Positions 17,714 to 25,375 of a DNA stretch of 64,000 bases are shown in pieces. The translations under genes and the position numbers were made by a program. Origin of the DNA: Amycolatopsis endophytica (GTDB lineage Bacteria > Actinomycetota > Actinomycetes > Mycobacteriales > Pseudonocardiaceae); assembly GCF_013410405.1 (NCBI RefSeq), contig NZ_JACCFK010000002.1, positions 1,550,001 through 1,614,000 on the forward strand, written 5' to 3'. The notes under the pieces are model-generated. The model searched no databases and was not told the origin of the DNA. It saw only the letters and a program-made list of their open reading frames with translations. The first letter of the stretch is position 1. Each line of letters opens with the position of its first letter.

Positions 17714-18060
17714 CCGCACGCAGCAGGCGCAACTGCCCCACGTTCTTCATCAGTTCGGCGTTGACCCACGCGGCCTGGTGCTCGACCGTGAGACCGGCGT
17801 CGGCCGGCCACGGGAACGCAGCCGGTGCCCCGGGATCGGGCAGCCCGTCCAGCACCTCCACCCACTCGTCGCGCAGCTCCCGCAACCAGCGGATGGCGTT
17901 CTCGTCCCCGGGCCAGCCGACCTCCTCGCGGTGCCGCGGCGCGCGGCACCGCGCGTGGTCCAGCGCGGTGCTCCACCACCAGCCGACGTGCCAGGTGACC
18001 CAGGCGATCGTCGGCACCGGAACCGGACGTGACCGGTCAGCGGACCGGGTTGGCCGGGAT
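17703..18060 (-). pseudogene. DinB-superfamily protein, 5'-truncated remnant
   Basis: The minus-strand frame ending at 17703 reads PVPVPTIAWVTWHVGWWWSTALDHARCR, ENAIRWLRELRDEWVEVLDGL and EHQAAWVNAELMKNVGQLRLL, the second half of actinomycete DinB-like four-helix proteins, including their typical VTWHVGWWW segment. The N-terminal helices normally preceding it are replaced by low-similarity sequence running into the divergent sirtuin promoter, and no good start exists at the break near 18030-18060. The 3' end overlaps the MFS fusion gene by 11 bases. Confidence 0.6.
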
Positions 18061-18102
18061 CGTGCCACCGCCCGCACGACCGGCCAACCGCTTTTCCGCA
18101 CG

Positions 18103-18108
18103 TACACT
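18103..18108 (+). promoter_or_regulatory. -10-like box (TACACT) of a likely leaderless sirtuin mRNA
   Basis: TACACT lies 6 bases before the GTG start at 18115, so transcription would begin at or within a base or two of the start codon. The usual ribosome binding site is missing or too close, in agreement with leaderless initiation. Confidence 0.45.
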
Positions 18109-18114
18109 CGGAGT

Positions 18115-18996
18115 GTGCGGACGCGACCGACCCTGAGCTGGACCCCCTCCGGCGAGCCATTGCCCCGCACCACCAGCCTCGACGACGTGGCGGCCATCGT
18201 CGGCGCGGGCGGTGTCGTCGTCCTCAGTGGCGCCGGGCTGTCCACCGAGTCCGGGATCCCGGACTACCGCGGCGCGTCCGGCAGCCTGCGCAGGCACACC
18301 CCGATGACGTACCAGGAGTTCGTCGGCGCCGAGCACGCGCGGCGCCGGTACTGGGCCCGCAGCCACCTCGGCTGGCGCACGATCGCCCGCGCGCACCCGA
18401 ACGACGGCCACCGCGCCGTCGCCACCCTGCGGGCGGCCGGGCTGGTGGACGGCGTGATCACGCAGAACGTCGACGGTCTGCACCACGCCGCGGGCACCGC
18501 GGACGCCATCGAGTTGCACGGCAGCCTCGACCGTGTCGTGTGCCTGTCCTGCCGCGGCACCAGCCCGCGCGAGGAGCTGGACCACCGGTTGCGTGCCGCG
18601 AACCCAGGCTTCTCGGCGACCACCACCCGCGTCAATCCGGACGGCGACGCCGACCTGGCCGACGCCGACGTGCGCGGCTTCCGGGTGGTGCCGTGCCCGT
18701 ACTGCGACGGCGTGCTGAAACCGGACGTGGTGTTCTTCGGCGAGAACGTCGAACCGTCCCGAGTGGACCGTTGTTACCGGCTGGTGGACGACGCCTCCGC
18801 GCTGCTGGTGCTCGGCTCCTCCCTGACGGTCATGTCCGGCCTGCGGTTCGTCCGGCGCGCCGCCGAAGCGGGCAAGCCCGTGGCGATCATCAACCAGGGC
18901 CCCACGCGGGGCGACAAGTACGCGAGCGTGCGCGTGGACCGGCCGCTGGGCCGGGCGCTGACGGACCTCACCTCACGGATGGCCACGGACCGGTAG
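18115..18996 (+). CDS. Sir2-family NAD-dependent protein deacylase (sirtuin)
   Basis: This 293-aa protein has GAGLSTESGIPDYRG (NAD-binding GAGxS), TQNVDGLHHAAG with the catalytic HG context ELHGSLDRV, and the structural zinc site from VCLSCRG and VVPCPYCDGVLKPDVVFFGE. The last helices (LGSSLTV, AIINQGPT) bind NAD ribose. It would remove acyl groups from lysines of metabolic enzymes such as acyl-CoA synthetases. The start is GTG 18115; no ATG suits. It is a single-gene unit. Confidence 0.92.
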   Translation: MRTRPTLSWTPSGEPLPRTTSLDDVAAIVGAGGVVVLSGAGLSTESGIPDYRGASGSLRRHTPMTYQEFVGAEHARRRYWARSHLGWRTIARAHPNDGHRAVATLRAAGLVDGVITQNVDGLHHAAGTADAIELHGSLDRVVCLSCRGTSPREELDHRLRAANPGFSATTTRVNPDGDADLADADVRGFRVVPCPYCDGVLKPDVVFFGENVEPSRVDRCYRLVDDASALLVLGSSLTVMSGLRFVRRAAEAGKPVAIINQGPTRGDKYASVRVDRPLGRALTDLTSRMATDR

Positions 18997-19029
18997 TCGC
19001 GCCGGAATCCGATCCGTGGCCGCCGCTCG

Positions 19030-19404
19030 CTACAGGTAGGGGCGCGTGATCAGCTCGATCGCATGCCCGGCCGGATCCTTGAAGTAGACGCCCCGCCCGC
19101 CGTGCTCGTGGTTGATCTCGCCGGGCCGGGTCGCCCGCGGATCGGCCCAGTGCTCGACGCCGCGCTCGACGATCCGCCCGTAGGCGCGGTCGAACAGCTC
19201 GTCGTCGACCAGGAACGCGTAGTGCTGCATCTGGATCTCCACCGGCGGTTCGGCGAACTGCAGCAGCACACCCTCGTCGAGCAGAATGTTGACGAACGGA
19301 CCCCACGACGGCGCTTCGCCGAGCTCCAGCAGCTCACGAAAGAAGCGGGCCGATTCGTGACGGTCCTTGGCGGCGATGATGGTGTGATTGAAGGTGACGG
19401 TCAA
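19030..19404 (-). CDS. VOC-superfamily (glyoxalase/bleomycin-resistance fold) protein
   Basis: The 124-aa single-domain protein has the VOC pattern: FNHTIIAAKDRHESARFFRELLEL at the first strand and helix, a central MQHYAFLVDDE, and GGRGVYFKDPAGHAIELITRPY at the end. The metal ligands expected are the early His (FNHT), the middle His (QHYAF) and the final Glu (IELI), so it may be a metal-dependent dioxygenase, lyase or binding protein. It stands alone, 26 bp from the convergent sirtuin gene. Confidence 0.85.
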   Translation of the reverse strand: MTVTFNHTIIAAKDRHESARFFRELLELGEAPSWGPFVNILLDEGVLLQFAEPPVEIQMQHYAFLVDDELFDRAYGRIVERGVEHWADPRATRPGEINHEHGGRGVYFKDPAGHAIELITRPYL

Positions 19405-19584
19405 AAAAGTCCTTTCGATCGGTAGGTGGACAGCGCGGAAGCGACTGCTCCCGGCGGTCCACGCGCGCCGATCAGACCGTCACCGGATCGCCTTCCCGTG
19501 TGTGGCGCGAGGCCGTCCCGGTGATCACGCCGTCAGACTACCTCGAAATGTCCGGGTAGGGCAACGAGGGGGCTGCGAGCGCAC

Positions 19585-20733
19585 CTACAGAGGCACAGCG
19601 TTCGCTTCCGCAGGCGTCTCCGCTCCGGCCAGCTCCTTGCCCAGATACCGCAGAACGGTCCTGCGGAGATGGTCCGCGTGCGCGTAGATGTCCTCGATCG
19701 AGTTGATCGGGATCCGCGTCTCCACCTTGTTCTCATCGAACACGCCAAGGTACTTCTTGGCCCGATTGAACCAGAGTCTGGCGATGGGCTTGCGGTTGTT
19801 GTCATCCAGCAGCACACCGAAGTAGGTCTTGGTGTCGCGCGCGACGATCCGCGCTGCAGGTACCTCGCCGCAAACGATGGCGCGGACGACCCGGTACCCG
19901 TCGAGTTCCTCGCCGGTCGTCTGGACGTCACCACTGCCGCTGTCGAGCGAAACCACCGGCGGAGAAGCGTCGGCTACCGGCTCCGTCGCATCGGCCGAGA
20001 CACTGACGAAGGCATCCGGGCCGCCGAGCGCGTTCTTCAACCGGTCGTTGACCTGCTCGTTCAAGAACTGCCGCATTGCCTTGTCCACCAACGGAGCGAA
20101 CTGGTCGCGGACCCTCTGCGTGAACGATCCGTCGTAAACCCGGGTGGTCAGGAAACGAACCCAGTCGTCCTCGGGCTGCTTGAACTGGCCGACGAGTACC
20201 CGTTTCAGCTGACCGATGTACTTGAGCTCGCCGGCGGCACTGATGACCGACTCGAGGTTGAACGAATCCTTGGCGAGCTTCGCCAGCTCCGGAAGCAGCG
20301 TGTCGTCGATGTCCGAGAAGTTCAGCACCAGGAACGGTTTCGAGTCCATCCGGTTCGGCGCGTCCAGGTCGGTGTAGAACTCATACACCTCGCCGTTGGT
20401 CAGGATCGCGATTCTCGCGTTGGTGACCGCGAAGTACCGGAAGAGCTGGGAAGCATGCTCGATGCGCAACGGGTCGTTGATCTTCTTGACCTCAATCAGA
20501 ACCTGGACCTGACCGTCGTGCACGATGGCGTAGTCGATCTTCTCCCCCTTCTTGGTACCGACGTCAGCCGTGAACTCCGGGATCACCTCACCGGGGTTGA
20601 AAACGTCGTATCCGAGGACAGTACCGATGAAGGGCATCACGAAGGCGTTCTTCGTGGCCTCTTCCGTCTCGATACCGGCCTTGTGCTTGCGAATCTTGAG
20701 CGCCAGCGCTTGAGCGCGCTCCGCGATTTCCAT
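19585..20733 (-). CDS. stand-alone HsdR-N (HSDR_N_2) type I restriction nuclease-like protein
   Basis: The 382-aa protein starts at ATG 20733 with GAGGAGGGG six bases before it; a longer start at 20781 lacks this. Residues about 25-190 form an HSDR_N_2 PD-(D/E)XK nuclease: KNAFVMPFIGTVLGYDVF, then KIDYAIVHDGQVQVLIEVKK (D and ExK), then AILTNGEVYEFYTDLD. The C-terminal 130 residues (ARIVARDTKTYFGVLLDDNNRKPIARLWFN, INSIEDIYAHADHLRRTV) are a partner domain seen in phage and prophage relatives. There is no helicase part and no HsdM/HsdS. Base composition is clearly lower in GC than the flanks, a sign of transfer. It probably acts in phage defence or as a prophage remnant. Confidence 0.75.
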   Translation of the reverse strand: MEIAERAQALALKIRKHKAGIETEEATKNAFVMPFIGTVLGYDVFNPGEVIPEFTADVGTKKGEKIDYAIVHDGQVQVLIEVKKINDPLRIEHASQLFRYFAVTNARIAILTNGEVYEFYTDLDAPNRMDSKPFLVLNFSDIDDTLLPELAKLAKDSFNLESVISAAGELKYIGQLKRVLVGQFKQPEDDWVRFLTTRVYDGSFTQRVRDQFAPLVDKAMRQFLNEQVNDRLKNALGGPDAFVSVSADATEPVADASPPVVSLDSGSGDVQTTGEELDGYRVVRAIVCGEVPAARIVARDTKTYFGVLLDDNNRKPIARLWFNRAKKYLGVFDENKVETRIPINSIEDIYAHADHLRRTVLRYLGKELAGAETPAEANAVPL

Positions 20734-20978
20734 GTCGAGCCCCTCCTCGGGTCCGGTCTGGACTCGAGATCGCTGACTCACACCTCGTCGTTACATCGGT
20801 TTGAGATTCCGGCGGAATTTCGAATTGCATCCCCTCGCCGGACCCGACGACTCCGGTTTTGTCGGGGGTGCGCGCTAACCTGTCCGCATCAGAGAGGGAA
20901 GGGATGTCCGCCACCATGGTCAGGTCAGTGTTTTCCGTGCCGCGCCTGCACTTGCCGACGGCTGTCCACTGGGGACGG
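20734..20978. other. intergenic region, lower GC, no gene seen
   Basis: These 245 bp separate the nuclease start from the end of the NADH-dehydrogenase-like gene. They hold the nuclease promoter and perhaps a boundary of the acquired segment; no repeat or tRNA half is visible. Confidence 0.4.
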
Positions 20979-22280
20979 TCAGTGCGCGGGTGCCTGGGAC
21001 GTCTCCAGCGCCGCCTCGTCGGAGCTGACCAGGCCCAGCTGCACTGTCTGCCGCCCGATCGCCGCGTCCAGGGCCCAGTCCGCGACGGTCCGGGTGCGGT
21101 TGCCGGGCATCGCCATCAGATGGTAGCCGCGTGTCACCGCCTTCGCGGGCAACCCCGACAACGGGATGTGCAACGGGTTCGCCGCCGCCTGCGCGCCACC
21201 GTGGTCCACCACGAACCCCAGGTCGTGGTGCCGGTACTCAGGCGTGACGCCGTACCCGAGCGATGCCGCGACGTTCCGCCCGGCCAGCGTGCCCTGCCGC
21301 GTCGCGTGCTGGGCGGTCATCGCCGTCATCTCGCCGGGGCGCGTCAGGTCCGGCACCGCCGCGGCGTCCCCGCAGGCGAACACCTCGGGGCGCCCCGGCA
21401 CGGCCAGGGTGGGCTCGACGACCAGCCTGCCCCGCTCGGTCCGGACGCCTGCCGCCTCGACCAGCGGGTCCGGGCGCACCCCGACGCACCACGCGAGAGT
21501 GCGTGCCGGTACGAAGTCGCCGGTCGTGAGCAGCACGCCGTCGGTCTTCGCCTCCTTCACCGACGTCCCGGTCATGATCTCGACGCCACGCCCGCGCAAC
21601 GCCCGGTCGGCGGCCCGCGACAACCGCTTGTCCAGCTCCGGCAGCACCTTCGGCGCCAGGTCCAGCAGCAGCCAGCGCATCCGCTTTCCGTCCAGCTCGC
21701 GGTGATGCCTGGCGATGGCTCGGGTGAACAACGGGCCCTGCGCGGCCACCTCGGTGCCGGTGTAGCCCGCGCCGACCACGACGAAGGTGCAGCGCGCGTC
21801 CCGCTCGGCGGCGTCCTCCGTGGCGGCGGCCAGCTCGACCTGACGGATCACGTGGTCCCGCAGGAACAGCGCCTCCGACACGCTACGGAAGCCGTGCGCG
21901 TGCTCGGCGATGCCCGGAATCGGCAGCAGCTTGCTGACGCTGCCGACCGCGACGATCAACCGGTCGTAGCCGAGTTTCTTCGACCTGCCTTCCGGATCGA
22001 CGTACGTGAGCTCGCGGTCGTCCAGCGCCAACGCGGTCACCTCGCCGAGCGCGAGCCGGATCCCGGGCAGCGCGGCGGGCAGCGACACCGTGACGCGCCG
22101 CGGGTCGATCACCGCCGCCGCCACCTCCGGCAGCAACGGCAGGTAGAGGAAGTAGTCGGTGCGGTTGACCAGCACGATGTCCGCGCCGTACTCCGGCGGC
22201 AGCGACTTGAGCAGCGCGCGAGCCGCGGAGAACCCCGCGAAACCACCACCGACGATCACGATCCGCGTGCGTTCCGGCAT
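20979..22280 (-). CDS. type II NADH dehydrogenase-like FAD/NAD oxidoreductase
   Basis: This 433-aa protein has two Rossmann sites: RIVIVGGGFAGFSAARAL for FAD near residue 6 and TFVVVGAGYTGTEVAAQG for NAD(P)H near residue 167. VFACGDAAAVP is the second FAD motif, and AQHATRQGTLAGRN matches the NDH-2 AQ...A..QG pattern that contacts quinone. The C-terminal amphipathic helix region (DWALDAAIGRQTVQLGL) could attach it to the membrane, so it may pass electrons from NADH to menaquinone. Its stop lies at the end of a two-gene minus-strand group with the SDR gene 15 bp upstream. Confidence 0.85.
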   Translation of the reverse strand: MPERTRIVIVGGGFAGFSAARALLKSLPPEYGADIVLVNRTDYFLYLPLLPEVAAAVIDPRRVTVSLPAALPGIRLALGEVTALALDDRELTYVDPEGRSKKLGYDRLIVAVGSVSKLLPIPGIAEHAHGFRSVSEALFLRDHVIRQVELAAATEDAAERDARCTFVVVGAGYTGTEVAAQGPLFTRAIARHHRELDGKRMRWLLLDLAPKVLPELDKRLSRAADRALRGRGVEIMTGTSVKEAKTDGVLLTTGDFVPARTLAWCVGVRPDPLVEAAGVRTERGRLVVEPTLAVPGRPEVFACGDAAAVPDLTRPGEMTAMTAQHATRQGTLAGRNVAASLGYGVTPEYRHHDLGFVVDHGGAQAAANPLHIPLSGLPAKAVTRGYHLMAMPGNRTRTVADWALDAAIGRQTVQLGLVSSDEAALETSQAPAH

Positions 22281-22295
22281 GACGCCTCCCGGGGG

Positions 22296-23090
22296 TCAGG
22301 GCACGATCGAGTCCACGTATCCGCCGTCCACGCGCACCGCCGCGCCGGTCGTCGCCGAGGCCAGCGGCGAGGCGAGGTACACCACCATGTTCGCGATCTC
22401 CCCGGGCTCGATCAGGCGCTGCACCAACGACTGCGGCCGGTGCGTGCGCATGAACTCCCTCTGCGCCTCGTCCCACGGCAGGTCACGGTCGACCAGCTCG
22501 TAGACGAAATCCTCCACACCACCGGTGTGGGTGGGGCCGGCGATCACCGAATTCACGGTCACACCGGTGCCCGCGGCGGCCTTGGCGAAACCGCGGGACA
22601 CGCCCAGCAAAGCCGTTTTCGACATCCCGTAGTGGATCATCTCGGCGGGGATGACGATCGCCGAATCGCTCGCGATGTACTGGACGCGGCCCCAGCCCCG
22701 CTCCGTCATGCCCGGCAGGTAGGCGCGGGTGAGCCGCACCGCGGCGAGCACGTTGATCTCGAAGTAGCGGCGCCACTCGTCGTCGGTGATCTCCAGCGGA
22801 TCCGCCGATCCGAAAATGCCGAGATTGTTGACCAGGATGTCGGTACGCGGCAGCTGCTCCACCACGTCGCGGGCGCCCTGCTCGCTCGCGATGTCGGCGA
22901 CCACCGGCACCACCTGCGCGTCGGGCACCTCGGCCGTCAGCTGGTCGACCGCCTTGGTGACGGTGTCCGCCGTGCGGCCGTTGACGGCGACCCGCGCGCC
23001 GGCACGGGCCAGCCCGAGCGCGATCGCCGCGCCGATCCCCTGGGTGGAACCGGTGACCAGTGCCGTCTTCCCGTTCAGATCGAGACGCAT
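22296..23090 (-). CDS. short-chain dehydrogenase/reductase (SDR)
   Basis: The 264-aa protein is a classical SDR: TGSTQGIGAAIALG (cofactor TGxxxGIG), NNLGIF (variant of NNAG), Ser in YIASDSAIV, then YGMSK (YxxxK catalytic pair) and a C-terminal IANMVVYLASPLASATTGAAVRVDGGY. Arg in VNGRTAD after the second strand suggests NADP(H). It is transcribed with the NADH-dehydrogenase-like gene 15 bp downstream. Substrate is not determinable. Confidence 0.9.
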   Translation of the reverse strand: MRLDLNGKTALVTGSTQGIGAAIALGLARAGARVAVNGRTADTVTKAVDQLTAEVPDAQVVPVVADIASEQGARDVVEQLPRTDILVNNLGIFGSADPLEITDDEWRRYFEINVLAAVRLTRAYLPGMTERGWGRVQYIASDSAIVIPAEMIHYGMSKTALLGVSRGFAKAAAGTGVTVNSVIAGPTHTGGVEDFVYELVDRDLPWDEAQREFMRTHRPQSLVQRLIEPGEIANMVVYLASPLASATTGAAVRVDGGYVDSIVP

Positions 23091-23129
23091 GCAGCGATCG
23101 TATGGGCACCGGGCCGGGGCCGCACGGCG

Positions 23130-23612
23130 TCAAACAGCGGTGGCCACGAACATGAAGCACCCGTAGGCGATGGTGCGGCTGTGCACCTCGACCACGCCCG
23201 GCGCGGCCAGCACGTCCCGGAGCGCCGAGACCGGATCGGCGCCGTCGTGCACGGTGGTCGCCGGGTGGATCCAACCCCGGTCGTCGTAGGCGCGCAGCAC
23301 CTGCGGCCGATCGAGCCATTCCCGCGGATACTCGTCCGAGCGCGCGGGCCCGGCGCACTCGCGGGCGTGCACGAAGACGGCACCGATCTCGCGATACGGA
23401 CTCGCGTTCCCCGGCAACCGCGGCTCGTAGCCGAACAACAGACACCGCTCGCCCGTGCGGGCATCACGCAGGCAGCACCGCAGCGGCTCCCCACCGTCGG
23501 CGTGGATTCGCTCGACCGGGCGACCCGACACGTCGAGTCCGGTGGAGCGCACACAGTTCAGCTCGCCGGGATCGATCGCACGGACCCGGAACGCGACAGC
23601 AGCAGTGGTCAT
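23130..23612 (-). CDS. DUF1203-domain protein
   Basis: The 160-aa protein begins at ATG 23612. FRVRAIDPGELNCVR, PLRCCLRDARTGERCLLFGYEP and SPYREIGAVFVHARECAGP are the conserved blocks of DUF1203, a small globular family of unknown role. The paired Cys (RCCLR, HARECAG) and His are conserved in the family and could bind metal. It lies upstream of the SDR gene with a 39-bp gap and in the same direction. Confidence 0.75.
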   Translation of the reverse strand: MTTAAVAFRVRAIDPGELNCVRSTGLDVSGRPVERIHADGGEPLRCCLRDARTGERCLLFGYEPRLPGNASPYREIGAVFVHARECAGPARSDEYPREWLDRPQVLRAYDDRGWIHPATTVHDGADPVSALRDVLAAPGVVEVHSRTIAYGCFMFVATAV

Positions 23613-23683
23613 GCCACCAGCCTGTCCGCCGGAAGACGGCCGGGCTGGCGGCTTTCCGACGTCGCGTCCGGATTCCGGGACCG

Positions 23684-23788
23684 GGAGAACCCGCGCGCCG
23701 GAACGCGGAACTCGCGCGCGCCAACGTGGAACTCGCGCGCCGGAACGTGGGACACGCGCGGGGGAAGGTGGGACACCCGCGCGGGAGA
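23684..23788. repeat. five tandem 21-bp repeats (family A)
   Basis: Five units of exactly 21 bp follow each other at 23684, 23705, 23726, 23747 and 23768, with a shared GGAACTCGCGCGC or GGGACACGCGCGG core and a CCGGAAC-type end. The array lies between the DUF1203 start and the end of the rhamnulokinase gene. Related units occur at 33425-33480. No spacers, so it is not a CRISPR. Confidence 0.85.
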
Positions 23789-23848
23789 GAGGGAGGAGGG
23801 CGCGGCCTGGGTGAGGGTGGCGAAGTCCGGGCGGTCGCCGCCGTGCCC

Positions 23849-23878
23849 AGGTGGTGCAGGTGGTGCAGGTGGTGCAGG
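23849..23878. repeat. short 9-bp tandem repeat
   Basis: AGGTGGTGC is repeated three times in a row, with a partial fourth copy, just downstream of the rhamnulokinase stop on the minus strand. Slippage could vary its copy number. It is too close to the gene end to be coding. Confidence 0.75.
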
Positions 23879-23899
23879 TGATCGGCGCGGCGGCCGCCG

Positions 23900-25375
23900 T
23901 CAGGCGACCACCCTGGTCCCGGGAGCGATGCGGGCCTCCGCCGCCGCCCAGTCGGCCTCGCGACCGGACGGTTCGTAGCGACGTGGTTCGTGGGTGGTCC
24001 GGATCAGGGCCCGCATCGCGGCCAGGTCGGGCAGGCCGGCGCCCAGCGCCCGTGCCTGCACCAGGACGTTGCCCAGCGCGGCGGCCTCGACCGGCCCGGC
24101 CAGCACCGGCACTCCGCATGCGTCGGCGGTCAGCTGGCACAGCAGCTCGTTGCGCACTCCCCCACCGACGACGTGCACCACGTCGACCGTTCTGCCGGTC
24201 AGCGAAGCGGCCTGCCGCACGGTCCGGCGGTAGGCCAGCGCGAGGCTGTCCAGCACGCACCGCGCGATCTCGCCGGGCGTCTCCGGCATCGGCTGTCCGG
24301 TGTCCGAGCACGCCTGCCGAATGCGCGAGGGCATGTCGCCCGGCGGCAGGAAAGCCGGAGCGTCGATGTCCACGACCGCGGACAACGGATTCACCGAAGC
24401 GGCCTGCGCCAGCACCGACGGCAGCGACACCGGCGTCCCCTGCGCCTCCCACGTCCGCAGCGACTCCGACAGCACCCACAGGCCCATCACGTTGCGCAGG
24501 AAGCGGATCGTACCGTCGACACCGCCCTCGTTGGTGAAGTCGGCTTCCAGCGCGGCGTCGCTCAGCACCGGCGACTCCAGCTCCAAGCCGACCAGCGACC
24601 AGGTGCCCGAGGAGATGTAGGCGAAGTTCGTGCCCGGTCCGGCGGGCACGCCGACGACCGCGGAGGCCGTGTCGTGCGAACCCACCGCGACCACCGGCAG
24701 CTCCGGCAGCCCCAGCTCGGCAGCCAGATCCGGCAGCACCGTGCCGACCATCGCGCCCGGATCGTGCAGCGGCGGCAGCAGCCGGGTGGGGACGCCCAGC
24801 CGCGAGGCCAGGTCCCCGGCCCACTCCCGGGACCGCACGTCGTAGAGCTGCGTCGTCGAGGCGTTCGTGCGCTCGGCACCGCGCACGCCGGTCAGCCAGT
24901 AGTTCAGCAGGTCCGGAATCAGCAGCATCGTCCCGGCCGCGTCGAGATCGCGCTCGGCCAGCAGCTGATAGAGCGTGTTGAACGGCAGCTGCCGCAGACC
25001 GGTGATGTCGAACAGCTCGCGCGCGGGAACGGTCCCGAGCACCCGTTCGGCGATGCCCTCGGTGCGCGGATCGCGGTAGTTGACCGGATTGCCCAGCAGC
25101 GCGCCGGACGCGTCGAGCAGTCCGTAGTCGACAGCCCAGGAGTCGATGCCGACTCCCGACAGCACGCCGCCCCTGTGCGCGGCCTGGATACCCACCAGCA
25201 TCTCGCGGTACAGGCCGAGCACGTCCCAGTGCAGCGTCGAGCCACCCGCGTGGGCGACCCGCACGCCGCCGTTGCCGAACCGGTGCACCTCCTCGACCGT
25301 CAGCACGCCCGGCCCCACGGTCCCCGCCATCACGCGCCCGCTGGACGCGCCCAGGTCGACGGCGGCCAGACGCAT
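23900..25375 (-). CDS. rhaB: L-rhamnulokinase (FGGY family)
   Basis: The 491-aa sugar kinase phosphorylates L-rhamnulose at C1. MRLAAVDLGASSGRVMAG is the N-terminal ATPase strand, GIDSWAVDYGLLD and SHDTASAVVGVP are the conserved sugar and Asp base regions, and HVVGGGVRNELLCQLTADACGVPVLAGPVEAAALGN is the C-terminal nucleotide site of RhaB. It starts at ATG 25375, which shares one base with the stop of the isomerase gene, and is the last gene of the rhamnose operon. Confidence 0.9.
   Translation of the reverse strand: MRLAAVDLGASSGRVMAGTVGPGVLTVEEVHRFGNGGVRVAHAGGSTLHWDVLGLYREMLVGIQAAHRGGVLSGVGIDSWAVDYGLLDASGALLGNPVNYRDPRTEGIAERVLGTVPARELFDITGLRQLPFNTLYQLLAERDLDAAGTMLLIPDLLNYWLTGVRGAERTNASTTQLYDVRSREWAGDLASRLGVPTRLLPPLHDPGAMVGTVLPDLAAELGLPELPVVAVGSHDTASAVVGVPAGPGTNFAYISSGTWSLVGLELESPVLSDAALEADFTNEGGVDGTIRFLRNVMGLWVLSESLRTWEAQGTPVSLPSVLAQAASVNPLSAVVDIDAPAFLPPGDMPSRIRQACSDTGQPMPETPGEIARCVLDSLALAYRRTVRQAASLTGRTVDVVHVVGGGVRNELLCQLTADACGVPVLAGPVEAAALGNVLVQARALGAGLPDLAAMRALIRTTHEPRRYEPSGREADWAAAEARIAPGTRVVA

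Noticed and set aside
23684..23788. Possible CRISPR array at the 21-bp repeats (also 33425 and 40926)
   Set aside because: Units are directly adjacent with no spacers and no cas genes are present.
20859..23978. 1039-codon plus-strand frame over the NDH-2, SDR and DUF1203 genes
   Set aside because: It spans three genes with family motifs on the other strand and has shadow-frame composition.
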